7,167 nt of DNA from Deltaproteobacteria bacterium (GCA_023381945.1 JAMCQY010000090.1:1-7167); one strand, 5' to 3'; shown: positions 1-6,234, counted from the first letter of the stretch. The notes: generated by a model not told the origin, from the sequence alone. Made by a program: numbers and translations.

Positions 1-1231
1 CCAGGGGTCGGCCGAAGAACTCGTCCGGGTTCTTGATGAAATACTGGTCCAGGGCATCGGCCTGGGCCACCAGGACGATGAGGGAGTCGCGGCCCTGGCG
101 GCCCACCCGGCCGGCCCGCTGCCGGGTGGTGACCATGGTGCCGGGGTAGCCCACCAGGAGGCAGACGTCCAGGCCGCCAATATCGATGCCCATTTCCAAG
201 GCGCTGGTGGAGATCACCCCCCGCATCTTCCCCGCGGCCATGGCCCGTTCGATCTCCCGGCGCTCCTCCGGCAGGAAGCCGGCCCGGTAGGAACTGATGT
301 AGCGCTTCATCTCCGGCACCAGACGCAGCGACCAGACGTGGATCAGTTCCGTGAGCTTGCGGGACTGGGTAAAGCAGATGGTATTGAAGCCTTCCCGCAC
401 GGCCCGGGAGAAGATCTGGGCCGCCACGGAGGGCGCTCCGGAGGGCGGGTTGAGAAAGAGAAAATGCCGGCCGGGCTGGGGCGCACCGCTCTCGGCAATC
501 GTTTCTACATCAAGGCCGGTTAATTGCCGGACAAAAGCCTCGGGCTGGGCGATGGTGGCGGAAGACAGGATAAACTGCGGATTGGCGCCGTAGTGGGCGC
601 AGAGGCGCCGCAGACGCCGGAGCACCTGGGCCATGTGGCTGCCCATGATGCCCCGGTAGGTGTGGACCTCGTCGATGACCACGAACTTGAGGCGGGCAAA
701 GAAGCCGGACCACGAGGCGTGAAACGGCATTAAGCCCATATGCAGCATGTCCGGGTTGCTGATCAGCACGTGGGGCGGCTGCGCTTTGATGGCCTGACGG
801 TTGGAGGGCGGCGTATCGCCGTCATAAATGGCGGTCTGCAGGAAAGGGGAGGGCAGGGCCGCGTCCAGTTCCTTCAAGGCCTTGAGCTGGTCCTGCTCCA
901 ATGCCTTCAGGGGGAAGAGATACAAGGCATGGCCGCCGTCGTCCTTGATGAGCGACTCCAGCACCGGCAGATTATAGATCAGGGTCTTGCCGCTGGCCGT
1001 GGGGGTGGCCACCAGCAGGCTTTTGCCAGCCCGGATGTGCGCCAGCGCCTCAGCCTGATGGCGGTACAGGCGGGGAATCCCCAGGCGTGCCAGGGCCGTG
1101 CTCAGCGCCGGCGGCAGCCCAAGATCATCCGGGCCGTACTCCGCCACCTTCTCGGGCAAATAGCGGTAATGACTGACAATATCCCGATGATCAGCGGAGT
1201 CTTTCAGTTGGGCGATGAAGTCTTTTAACAC
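1..1231 (-). CDS. DEAD/DEAH-box helicase of the MrfA (YprA)/Hrq1 type, 3'-truncated by the window edge
   Basis: ATP-dependent superfamily 2 DNA helicase; family members (Bacillus MrfA, fungal Hrq1) act in DNA repair. I translated 410 codons. Visible motifs in order: Q-like YRHQ (56-59), Walker A ATPTASGKT (75-83), Ia PLKALEQDQ (107-115), motif II DEVH (187-190), III SSAT (223-226), IV FTQSRK (287-292), V STSALEMGID (341-350) and VI QRAGRVGRQG (371-380). Both RecA-like lobes are therefore present. The DUF1998 Cys-rich C-terminal domain usual in this family would lie beyond position 1. The start is GTG at 1229-1231: an in-frame TGA sits only five codons upstream and no in-frame ATG occurs until residue 162, inside the helicase core. 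No Shine-Dalgarno sequence precedes the GTG; a heptad tract does. The helicase call is very secure; the MrfA-type subfamily is inferred from motif spelling. Confidence 0.93.
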   Translation of the reverse strand, partial: MLKDFIAQLKDSADHRDIVSHYRYLPEKVAEYGPDDLGLPPALSTALARLGIPRLYRHQAEALAHIRAGKSLLVATPTASGKTLIYNLPVLESLIKDDGGHALYLFPLKALEQDQLKALKELDAALPSPFLQTAIYDGDTPPSNRQAIKAQPPHVLISNPDMLHMGLMPFHASWSGFFARLKFVVIDEVHTYRGIMGSHMAQVLRRLRRLCAHYGANPQFILSSATIAQPEAFVRQLTGLDVETIAESGAPQPGRHFLFLNPPSGAPSVAAQIFSRAVREGFNTICFTQSRKLTELIHVWSLRLVPEMKRYISSYRAGFLPEERREIERAMAAGKMRGVISTSALEMGIDIGGLDVCLLVGYPGTMVTTRQRAGRVGRQGRDSLIVLVAQADALDQYFIKNPDEFFGRPL

Positions 1232-1232
1232 G

Positions 1233-1253
1233 GTTTTCAGTTTTCAGCGGAAA
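1233..1253 (-). repeat. Left heptad tract, just upstream of the helicase GTG start
   Basis: Two perfect GTTTTCA heptads (1233-1239, 1240-1246) are followed by a degenerate GCGGAAA. Read toward the helicase gene, the sequence is CTGAAAACTGAAAACC and then the GTG. The tract occupies the place where a ribosome binding site would be expected, and it supplies the in-frame TGA that fixes the gene start. Confidence 0.6.
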
Positions 1254-1387
1254 TGGTGGGCAGTGCCCACCCTACTACATCAAAATGCAGGTGGTACAGG
1301 CGTCTCGCCTGTGCTCACACAGGCTAAAGCCCGCGGCTACAAAAAACCTTTAAGGATGGCGGGCGAGACGCCCGCCCCACCATTAGA

Positions 1388-1436
1388 CTCGAAACTCGGA
1401 ACTAAAAACTGGCCACTGGCTACTGACTACTGCCTC
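1388..1436 (+). repeat. Right heptad tract, seven consecutive 7-bp units ending in a stop codon
   Basis: Seven contiguous heptads all begin with CT. The first three are CTCGAAA (1388), CTCGGAA (1395) and CTAAAAA (1402); later units are CTGGCCA (1409), CTGGCTA (1416), CTGACTA (1423) and CTGCCTC (1430-1436). Adjacent units differ by one to four bases, which looks like an old tandem array that has drifted. The last unit overlaps two bases of the M15-like gene's stop codon (TCA at 1435-1437 on the plus strand). CTCGAAA recurs in the tract at 5661-5688. Confidence 0.65.
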
Positions 1437-2514
1437 ACTTCGTGCCCACGTCCACGTGCTCCCAATCGGTATTATAGCCTTCGTAGGTCCATTCCTGGGG
1501 AATCCGCATGCCTTGCCATTTAGCGGCCTTATAGACCCAGTTGGGCATTTGCCGGGCGTCGAGTTTGTGCATGGCATCGCGATTGAATTGCCGGATGGAG
1601 CGGCTGATGGGATTTGGGCAGCCGTCAGTTACCCCGGGGTAATTGAAGTCGTTGAGATCAAGGGCCAGGCCCATGCGGTGATTGGAGACAGGGGCGTGAT
1701 GGCCGTGAAAGATATCGGCCAAATTATCGTAACGGCAGACGACTACGGTGGCCGCCAGGGAATCGCCCTCGCTGTCCGGGAAACTGAGGCATTCCGCGGC
1801 TACCGGGACACCGCGGCAGCTTACCGCATAGGTGTCTTCGCCGCCGTGCACCGACATCAGGGGCACTCGTTTGGCCGGATCGTAGTAGCCCTCCCGGAAA
1901 ATGTACTCCAGGAAAATGCCCGCCAGCGGAGCGAACTTGCTGTTCACTTCCAGCCGGATGGTCTCGGCCCGGTAAGCCGCTTTATTGTTTATATCGGACA
2001 TGGAAGGATCGAACCAGACGCAGCCGGATTTCCGGGGCGTAGTTTCGGCTACGATCTGCCATTTTTTTTCAAAGGCGCAATAAAGCTGGAGCTTCCGGGC
2101 CCGGGCCGGCACCCAGACCGGCACAGTCAGAGTGACGCCCACCCGGTCGCCATGAGGGTAATGCCGGGTGCGCAGGTATTCCCAGCTGATTTCTTGGCCG
2201 GAAGGCATCAGAGCCATAGTCTGCCGGCGCAATTCCACCAGCCGCCGTACGTCCAGCAACCGCTTGGCCAGGGCGATCTTCCGGAGGCAGTCCCGGTCCC
2301 GATCAGCCGCGGACATTTCCGGAGCATAGCTCAAGCCTGCCTGGAGTAGAATCCGGGCGGCCCGGGGGGCCTGAGCAGCCTCGAGAATTTGGGGATGCGG
2401 CGGGGTAGGGGGGGCGGCTCCTTCAGAGCCGTTGGCGGCCGGTAATCCGCCGGAAAAGATCAGCGCCAGACCAAGCACCACGAGCAAAGACTTCAGGGCG
2501 TACTTAAATTGCAT
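1435..2514 (-). CDS. Exported peptidase M15-like (VanY/DD-carboxypeptidase-type) metallohydrolase
   Basis: A 359-residue secreted protein predicted to cut peptidoglycan peptides in the periplasm. An N-terminal signal peptide (hydrophobic core about 9-22) has a likely cleavage near LPAA (24-27). The C-terminal domain carries the M15 zinc signature S277-x-H279-x-x-G282-x-A284-x-D286, and D350-W-E-H353 near the C-terminus supplies a third ligand and the catalytic acid. The D-x-x-H spelling is closer to the M15C endopeptidase branch than to VanX. Residues about 30-250 are an unrecognised region (helical, then beta-rich), so the protein is much longer than a bare M15 domain. It has at least seven cysteines, so disulfides are possible. 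I chose ATG 2514 over an in-frame ATG at 2604 because it starts directly on the signal peptide and lies just behind a good promoter. No Shine-Dalgarno sequence is visible. Exact substrate is unknown. Confidence 0.8.
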   Translation of the reverse strand: MQFKYALKSLLVVLGLALIFSGGLPAANGSEGAAPPTPPHPQILEAAQAPRAARILLQAGLSYAPEMSAADRDRDCLRKIALAKRLLDVRRLVELRRQTMALMPSGQEISWEYLRTRHYPHGDRVGVTLTVPVWVPARARKLQLYCAFEKKWQIVAETTPRKSGCVWFDPSMSDINNKAAYRAETIRLEVNSKFAPLAGIFLEYIFREGYYDPAKRVPLMSVHGGEDTYAVSCRGVPVAAECLSFPDSEGDSLAATVVVCRYDNLADIFHGHHAPVSNHRMGLALDLNDFNYPGVTDGCPNPISRSIRQFNRDAMHKLDARQMPNWVYKAAKWQGMRIPQEWTYEGYNTDWEHVDVGTK

Positions 2515-2521
2515 GTCATTA

Positions 2522-2550
2522 ATTGTATGTGAGCCGGGGAGGGTAGTCAA
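2522..2550 (-). promoter_or_regulatory. Sigma-70-type promoter of the M15-like gene, positioned for a leaderless transcript
   Basis: On the minus strand, -35 TTGACT (2545-2550) and -10 TACAAT (2522-2527) each match consensus at five of six bases, with an optimal 17-bp spacer. The A of the ATG (2514) is the eighth base after the -10 box, exactly where transcription would begin. The mRNA would therefore have no 5' leader or only one or two bases, consistent with the absent Shine-Dalgarno sequence. Confidence 0.65.
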
Positions 2551-2619
2551 TTTGAGAATGAAAGAGTTTGACTGGTGTCGCTTACCGGGGGCCTGCACAT
2601 GCATATATTATTTTTTTAA

Positions 2620-2647
2620 CAAATTCCAACGACAATCAAATTCTAAC
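2620..2647 (+). repeat. Pair of 11-bp direct repeats upstream of the porin gene
   Basis: CAAATTCCAAC (2620-2630) and CAAATTCTAAC (2637-2647) differ at one base and are spaced 17 bp start to start. They lie in the AT-rich divergent spacer, about 80-107 bp before the porin ATG and some 33 bp upstream of a possible -10 box TATGAT (2680-2685) that has no good -35. Such spacing could suit a tandem activator site for the porin gene. This is inference from position only. Confidence 0.35.
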
Positions 2648-2713
2648 AAGAATAAAACCTTTCAAAAATATTGGAATCCTATGATGTCCCTGTTTAGCGA
2701 AAAATTCTTGATA

Positions 2714-2720
2714 GGGGGAG
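2714..2720 (+). promoter_or_regulatory. Ribosome binding site of the porin gene
   Basis: A purine-rich GGGGGAG ends six bases before ATG 2727 and supports that start over the in-frame internal ATG at 2787, which would cut into the signal peptide. It contrasts with the missing Shine-Dalgarno sequences of the minus-strand genes. Confidence 0.7.
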
Positions 2721-2726
2721 CAGTAC

Positions 2727-4310
2727 ATGGGATTGCAATCATCCAAAGCAGGTTTTTTTACCAGGAGGAATCCAGGAATCTTGGCCATGGTGATGCTGGG
2801 ATGCCTGGCTCTGGCGAATATCTGGACCTCCACCCCGGCCTGGGCCTTGAACGCCGACGAACTCCTGGACCTCATGGTGAGTGAGAAGGCTATCACCCCG
2901 GAAAAGGCCGAGAAAATCAAACAAAAGGCCCGGAAAATCGACCGGGTGAAAAAAGCCGAAGAAGAGGCCAAACGGGCCCGGGAGTTGGAGCAGGTTAAGC
3001 AGGAGGCCAAAGCCGAGGCCAAGGCTGAAGCCAAAACCGAGGCAGCCAAAGAAGTCGCGCTGGCCGAAAAGAGGGTGGAAAAGAAGGCTTCCAGATGGAT
3101 TCCCGAGAATTTGCCCGAGCCTTTGAAAGGGTTAAAAGTCGGGGTGCTGGCTTACCTCCATTATAACGTGGGGAATTCGCCCCGAGCTGCAGATGGTCAT
3201 GTCAGCTTGAACCAGTTTTCTATCGAGCGAGGTTACCTGAACATTACCAAAAAAATTACTCCCTGGCTTTATGCCCGGTACACTCCGGATCTCACCCAGG
3301 ATAGCACCGGAGATTGGAAGCTCAGACAGAAATATCTCTATGCTGACCTGCTGCCACCCAATGCGGGCAAAGTGCTGACTCAAATACACGGCGAAATCGG
3401 CTTGAGTCATACGCCCTGGCAGGATTTTGAAGAAAGCATCATGCCTTACCGCAGCCAAGGAACCGTGGCCATTGAACGGGCGACGAATCTTCCTTCCGCC
3501 GATCTGGGCGTGAACATACGGGGTAATTTCGGCGGTAAGCTGGCCGATGCGAAACATGTAATTGGCCAGGATCATTATGACGGCCGCTATGGCTCCTGGC
3601 AGTTGGGGGTTTACAACGGCACTGGTTACCATGCGTTTGAGAATAATGACAACAAAACGGTGGAATACCGGCTCACTTTGCGCCCTTTGCCTGACTTTTT
3701 GCCCGGCTTCCAGGCCACCTACAACGGCCTCTATGGCAAAAGCAATTCCTCCAGCGCCAGCAATTTTGGTGGGCCTTTCTTACAATTCTTTCCGGACTGG
3801 ATTGTTCATCAAGGCTTCTTGAGCTACCAGAACCCCTGGGTCATTCTCACCGCCCAAACCTGGGCCAGTAAAGGCAACCAGGCCGGCACCTGGACCACCA
3901 CGCCGGGTATCCCAGGCATGCCCATCGGTCGCCGCGCCGACTCCCTTTGGACCCAGGGATATTCGGTGTTCGGTGATGTGAAGGTTCCGGTCACCCTCTC
4001 TATTCCCTTCTGGAAGGGAGGTCCGCGGTACCCTCTGCACGCCTTCATCCGCACGGACTGGTTCAATGCCGACCCGCAGCACGTGATTGTCAAATCTGGC
4101 AAGTATACCAAGTTAATTACCGGGGTGGCCTACCATCTTTACAAGAACAACCTCATTTTGTTGTCTTATGAGAGGACCTGGTATGGGCGGGATTATGGGA
4201 CCGCTACCGGTTTTAACGGCTCCAATAACCGGGTAGTTTCACCAGCCCTCAATGGTACCAATCTGGGGACGGATAACCGGTTTACAACCGTCTTTCAAAT
4301 CAGCTATTGA
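2727..4310 (+). CDS. Outer-membrane beta-barrel porin with N-terminal coiled coil (phosphate-selective porin O/P-like)
   Basis: A 527-residue outer-membrane channel. The signal peptide has basic residues at 13-14, a hydrophobic stretch 16-33 and probable cleavage after A38-W-A40. Residues 43-65 (ADELLDLMVSEKAITPEKAE) resemble the short helical motif often found at the start of long bacterial porins. Residues 61-120 form a strongly charged Lys/Glu/Ala coiled coil with AEAK-type repeats around 93-104. Residues about 135-527 show alternating, aromatic-rich strands rich in Gly and Asn, typical of a barrel, and the chain ends in FQISY with a terminal aromatic residue as expected for recognition by the barrel-assembly machinery. 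The coiled coil may trimerise the porin or reach toward the peptidoglycan. Its transcript diverges from the M15-like gene. The porin class is secure; the O/P subfamily and the solute carried are not. Confidence 0.85.
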   Translation: MGLQSSKAGFFTRRNPGILAMVMLGCLALANIWTSTPAWALNADELLDLMVSEKAITPEKAEKIKQKARKIDRVKKAEEEAKRARELEQVKQEAKAEAKAEAKTEAAKEVALAEKRVEKKASRWIPENLPEPLKGLKVGVLAYLHYNVGNSPRAADGHVSLNQFSIERGYLNITKKITPWLYARYTPDLTQDSTGDWKLRQKYLYADLLPPNAGKVLTQIHGEIGLSHTPWQDFEESIMPYRSQGTVAIERATNLPSADLGVNIRGNFGGKLADAKHVIGQDHYDGRYGSWQLGVYNGTGYHAFENNDNKTVEYRLTLRPLPDFLPGFQATYNGLYGKSNSSSASNFGGPFLQFFPDWIVHQGFLSYQNPWVILTAQTWASKGNQAGTWTTTPGIPGMPIGRRADSLWTQGYSVFGDVKVPVTLSIPFWKGGPRYPLHAFIRTDWFNADPQHVIVKSGKYTKLITGVAYHLYKNNLILLSYERTWYGRDYGTATGFNGSNNRVVSPALNGTNLGTDNRFTTVFQISY

Positions 4311-4392
4311 TCATCCAAAGAGCAGTCAGGAACAACCCCACTTGCAATTAAGCATCAACTCTATCTAACCGAACCTGGACGATAAGTCTAAG

Positions 4393-4453
4393 AATGGAAG
4401 AGGGCCTAAGGAGTCGTGCCGGACCTGCAAAAGCGACTCAGCCCTCTTCCATT
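4393..4453. other. Large stem-loop between convergent genes
   Basis: A perfect 13-bp inverted repeat pairs 4393-4405 (AATGGAAGAGGGC) with 4441-4453. A further 6-bp stem inside (GAGTCG 4411-4416 with CGACTC 4434-4439) is separated by a 5-nt/1-nt internal loop and closes a 17-nt loop. It lies between the porin stop and the methyltransferase stop, the usual place for a shared bidirectional terminator. Neither flank has a T-run, so it is not a classical intrinsic terminator; it could be a 3'-end stabiliser or a structured RNA element. Confidence 0.6.
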
Positions 4454-4464
4454 GCTCCAAGCCG

Positions 4465-5655
4465 TCAAACAACCTCTAAAATAAGGCATTTGAGATAAAG
4501 GCTCTCCGGCAGGGACAGTAGGGCCGGGTGATCTGCCGCGGCGCCCCGGCGCTCGATGAGCCTGGCCTGGCGCTGGGCGTCGGCCGCAGCTTCCCGGACG
4601 ATCCCCAGGAAATCGCCCTCACTGAGGTTGTAGGAGCAGGAGCAGGTGACCAGGACTCCGCCGGGATTAAGGAGCTGGAAGGCCCGCCGGTTGATCTCCC
4701 GGTAGCCCCTGGCGGCCGCGGCCCGCTCGCCCCGGCTTTTGGCAAAGGCCGGAGGATCCAGGACGATGCCGTCGAAACGCTGGCCCGCGGCCACCGCAGA
4801 CTTCAGGTAGGCAAAGACATTTTCCCGGACAAATTCAAGATTGCTGAGATTATTAAGCTGGCCGTTGGCCCTGGCCATTTCCAGGGCTGCCGCGGAGGTG
4901 TCCACCAGAGTGACGTGATCGGCCCGGGACGCCAGGTGCATGGCAAAGGACCCCTGGTAGGCGAAGGCATCCAGAACCCGGCCCCGAACCAGCGCGGCCG
5001 CCACAGCCCGGTTCTCCCGCTGATCCAGAAAAAGCCCGGTCTTCTGGCCGCCCCGGATATCCACCCAGAAGCGCACCCCGCTGCTTTGCACCTCCATCCT
5101 CTCCGGCAATTTTCCTGAGACTACCTTGACCTCGCGAGGAAGCCCCTCAAGAATGCGCACCTCGGCATCGTGGCGCAGGGTAATGGACCGGGGGGACAGG
5201 TGACGCTCCAACAGCTTAATAATCTCAGGCAGAAGGCGCTCCATCCCGGGATGCAGGGTTTGCAGGACCAGATGGCCGGCGTAGGAATCCGCCACCAGAC
5301 CCGGAAAACCGTCCGATTCGGAATAAATCAGGCGGAAGGCGTCGCTGTCTTGGACCACCTTCCGGCGGAAATCCAGGGCGCACCGAAGGCGCTGCTCCCA
5401 AAAAGCCGCGTCCACAGCTTCATCTGCGTAAGTGACGAAGCGCAGGGCAATGCGGGAGTGCGCGCTATAAAAGGCCTGGCCCAGGAAGCGGTCCTGCGGT
5501 CCCACCACCGCGGCGAGTTCCCCGGAGGGCAGCTTGACGTCGCCGGCTAGGTCGTCCCGGTAAAGCCAGGGGTGGCCGGTGCGTTGCCAACGCATGCCTT
5601 TGGCAGTGATTCGCGCTACGGGCAGCCGTCGTTCTCCAGCAGTCCAATATTCCAT
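4465..5655 (-). CDS. rlmI: RlmI-like class I SAM-dependent 23S rRNA cytosine-5 methyltransferase
   Basis: A 396-residue enzyme, the normal length for the RlmI/YccW family, which methylates C1962 of 23S rRNA in E. coli using S-adenosylmethionine. An N-terminal PUA RNA-binding domain (about 12-90) includes GHPWLY (27-32). Family signatures follow: SESDGFPGL (112-120), KTGLFLDQRENR (205-216), SAM-binding motif I VLDAFAYQGSFA (227-238), acidic D252 ending strand 2, motif IV DPPAF (300-304) and TCSCS (337-341), whose second Cys aligns with the single Cys of the E. coli TFSCS segment. The C-terminus DHPALLSLPESLYLK (375-389) also matches the family. The ATG at 5655 gives about ten extra residues relative to E. 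coli RlmI; no Shine-Dalgarno sequence precedes it, and a heptad tract lies there instead. It could be a paralogue with another rRNA target; the symbol is by family likeness. Confidence 0.88.
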   Translation of the reverse strand: MEYWTAGERRLPVARITAKGMRWQRTGHPWLYRDDLAGDVKLPSGELAAVVGPQDRFLGQAFYSAHSRIALRFVTYADEAVDAAFWEQRLRCALDFRRKVVQDSDAFRLIYSESDGFPGLVADSYAGHLVLQTLHPGMERLLPEIIKLLERHLSPRSITLRHDAEVRILEGLPREVKVVSGKLPERMEVQSSGVRFWVDIRGGQKTGLFLDQRENRAVAAALVRGRVLDAFAYQGSFAMHLASRADHVTLVDTSAAALEMARANGQLNNLSNLEFVRENVFAYLKSAVAAGQRFDGIVLDPPAFAKSRGERAAAARGYREINRRAFQLLNPGGVLVTCSCSYNLSEGDFLGIVREAAADAQRQARLIERRGAAADHPALLSLPESLYLKCLILEVV

Positions 5656-5660
5656 GTTGG

Positions 5661-5688
5661 TTTCGAGTTTCTATTTTTGAGTTTTTAA
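5661..5688 (-). repeat. Second heptad tract, just upstream of the rlmI-like start
   Basis: Four contiguous plus-strand heptads occupy the tract: TTTCGAG (5661), TTTCTAT (5668), TTTTGAG (5675) and a degenerate TTTTTAA (5682). Read toward the gene it gives CTCAAAA, ATAGAAA and CTCGAAA, then CCAAC and the ATG. CTCGAAA is identical to a unit at 1388-1394, and the placement directly before a start codon matches the helicase case. The remaining spacer up to 5813 holds no gene; I see only weak promoter-like matches there, such as TTGCCA on the minus strand (5723-5728). Confidence 0.55.
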
Positions 5689-5813
5689 AAAAAATTAGTT
5701 CCAAGGCCCAACTTGGCAACCAAACAAATTGGGGACCCGATCTAACCCCTTGCCTGCCTCAAAATCGCGCCGCTACGGGCCTTATATGCAGTCGGCCTCT
5801 GAAACCCGCGCCA

Positions 5814-6212
5814 TTATTGGGTCTTAGTGCGATACCAGCGTTGTCTTTCCTGAAATTCGGCGTAGCGTTTACGAATCAAACGGCGGGCAAATTCTGGATG
5901 GCCATAATAAGAAGGCGCCAGAGCCAGGAACCTGGCCTCCATTTCTTTCAGAGTGGCCTCAAACTCCCGGGCGTCGATGAAGTTGCGTTCATCGCGTTGA
6001 GAAAAAGTGATCTCGGGTCCCAGGGCCTTGACGACATCGGCCTGCTGGTCCAGCAAATCCGGCGGCAAGTTTGCGGCGTTGATGGGGATGTTGATCCGGA
6101 GTTCCAATGTGATTATCCAGCGGTCGCCGATCATGGGCCGTGACAGGTCCCAGAACTCCAGGGTCAAACCGTTATTCAGGGGGTGGCGGGAGAACAATTT
6201 TTCCGTTGTCAT
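5814..6212 (-). CDS. Small soluble protein of unknown function (132 aa)
   Basis: I do not recognise this family. The protein has no signal peptide, membrane segment or cysteine. The N-terminal half reads as beta strands: NGLTLEFWDLSRP (14-26) followed by GDRWIITLELRINIPI (29-44). The second half is a charged helical region rich in Arg, Glu and aromatic residues (about 82-132, including FARRLIRKRYAEF). Coding is supported by a well-placed promoter, codon use like the neighbours and the clean open frame; the plus-strand reading frame over the same bases lacks protein-like character. The start is ATG 6212, with only a weak GAGG close to it. It is transcribed away from the anchored protein at 6284 and toward the rlmI-like gene, with 158 bp between them. 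Confidence 0.75.
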   Translation of the reverse strand: MTTEKLFSRHPLNNGLTLEFWDLSRPMIGDRWIITLELRINIPINAANLPPDLLDQQADVVKALGPEITFSQRDERNFIDAREFEATLKEMEARFLALAPSYYGHPEFARRLIRKRYAEFQERQRWYRTKTQ

Positions 6213-6234
6213 GGCCTCGATTCTCTCTTCGAGT

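Larger units (their letters stand above)
1233..1436. repeat. Composite intergenic repeat: three hairpins bounded by inverted heptad tracts
   Basis: This spacer between two minus-strand genes has no credible coding frame. It holds three perfect short hairpins: 1255-1261/1265-1271 (GGTGGGC, 3-nt loop), 1296-1302/1306-1312 (ACAGGCG, loop TCT) and 1358-1365/1369-1376 (GGCGGGCG, loop AGA). The second and third share the core GGCGTCTCGCC in opposite orientation. A weaker GGC-TAAA-GCC motif lies at 1322-1331. The outer parts are 7-bp periodic tracts: on the plus strand the left one reads TTTTCAG units, and the right one reads the same type of unit on the minus strand. Similar hairpin spellings recur between genes in several bacterial phyla as far as I recall, so a dispersed, possibly transposase-mobilised repeat is likely. 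On the minus strand, a T6 run (1341-1346) lies 11 nt beyond the third hairpin and directly after a small CCTTAAAGG palindrome, so it may also weakly terminate the upstream M15-like gene. Confidence 0.75.

Noticed and set aside
740..1228. A 162-codon plus-strand open frame over the helicase
   Set aside because: Antisense of the helicase core with all its motifs intact; no ribosome binding site or domain features.
1233..1436. CRISPR-like array
   Set aside because: The periodic units are 7 bp with no spacers and the hairpins are not evenly spaced; no cas gene is nearby.
1456..2349. A 297-codon plus-strand open frame over the M15-like gene
   Set aside because: It is the antisense of a gene with a signal peptide and intact M15 zinc motifs; its own translation has no recognisable domain and reflects GC-rich third positions.
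2515..2604. Thirty-residue N-terminal extension of the M15-like protein from ATG 2604
   Set aside because: It would bury the signal peptide behind a polar stretch and would start upstream of the best promoter; no ribosome binding site supports it.
4393..4453. Classical rho-independent terminator
   Set aside because: The stem is strong, but no T-run follows it on either strand, so I kept it as a stem-loop only.
4528..5118. A 196-codon plus-strand open frame over the rlmI-like gene
   Set aside because: Antisense shadow of a complete methyltransferase; composition is Gly/Pro/Ala-rich with no domain.
5465..5719. An 84-codon minus-strand frame crossing the heptad tract and the rlmI start
   Set aside because: It overlaps the first 190 bases of the methyltransferase in another frame and is Arg/Gly-rich shadow sequence.
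5703..5783. Inverted repeat AAGGCCC / GGGCCTT in the spacer upstream of the rlmI-like gene
   Set aside because: Only 7 bp with a 67-nt separation; expected by chance.
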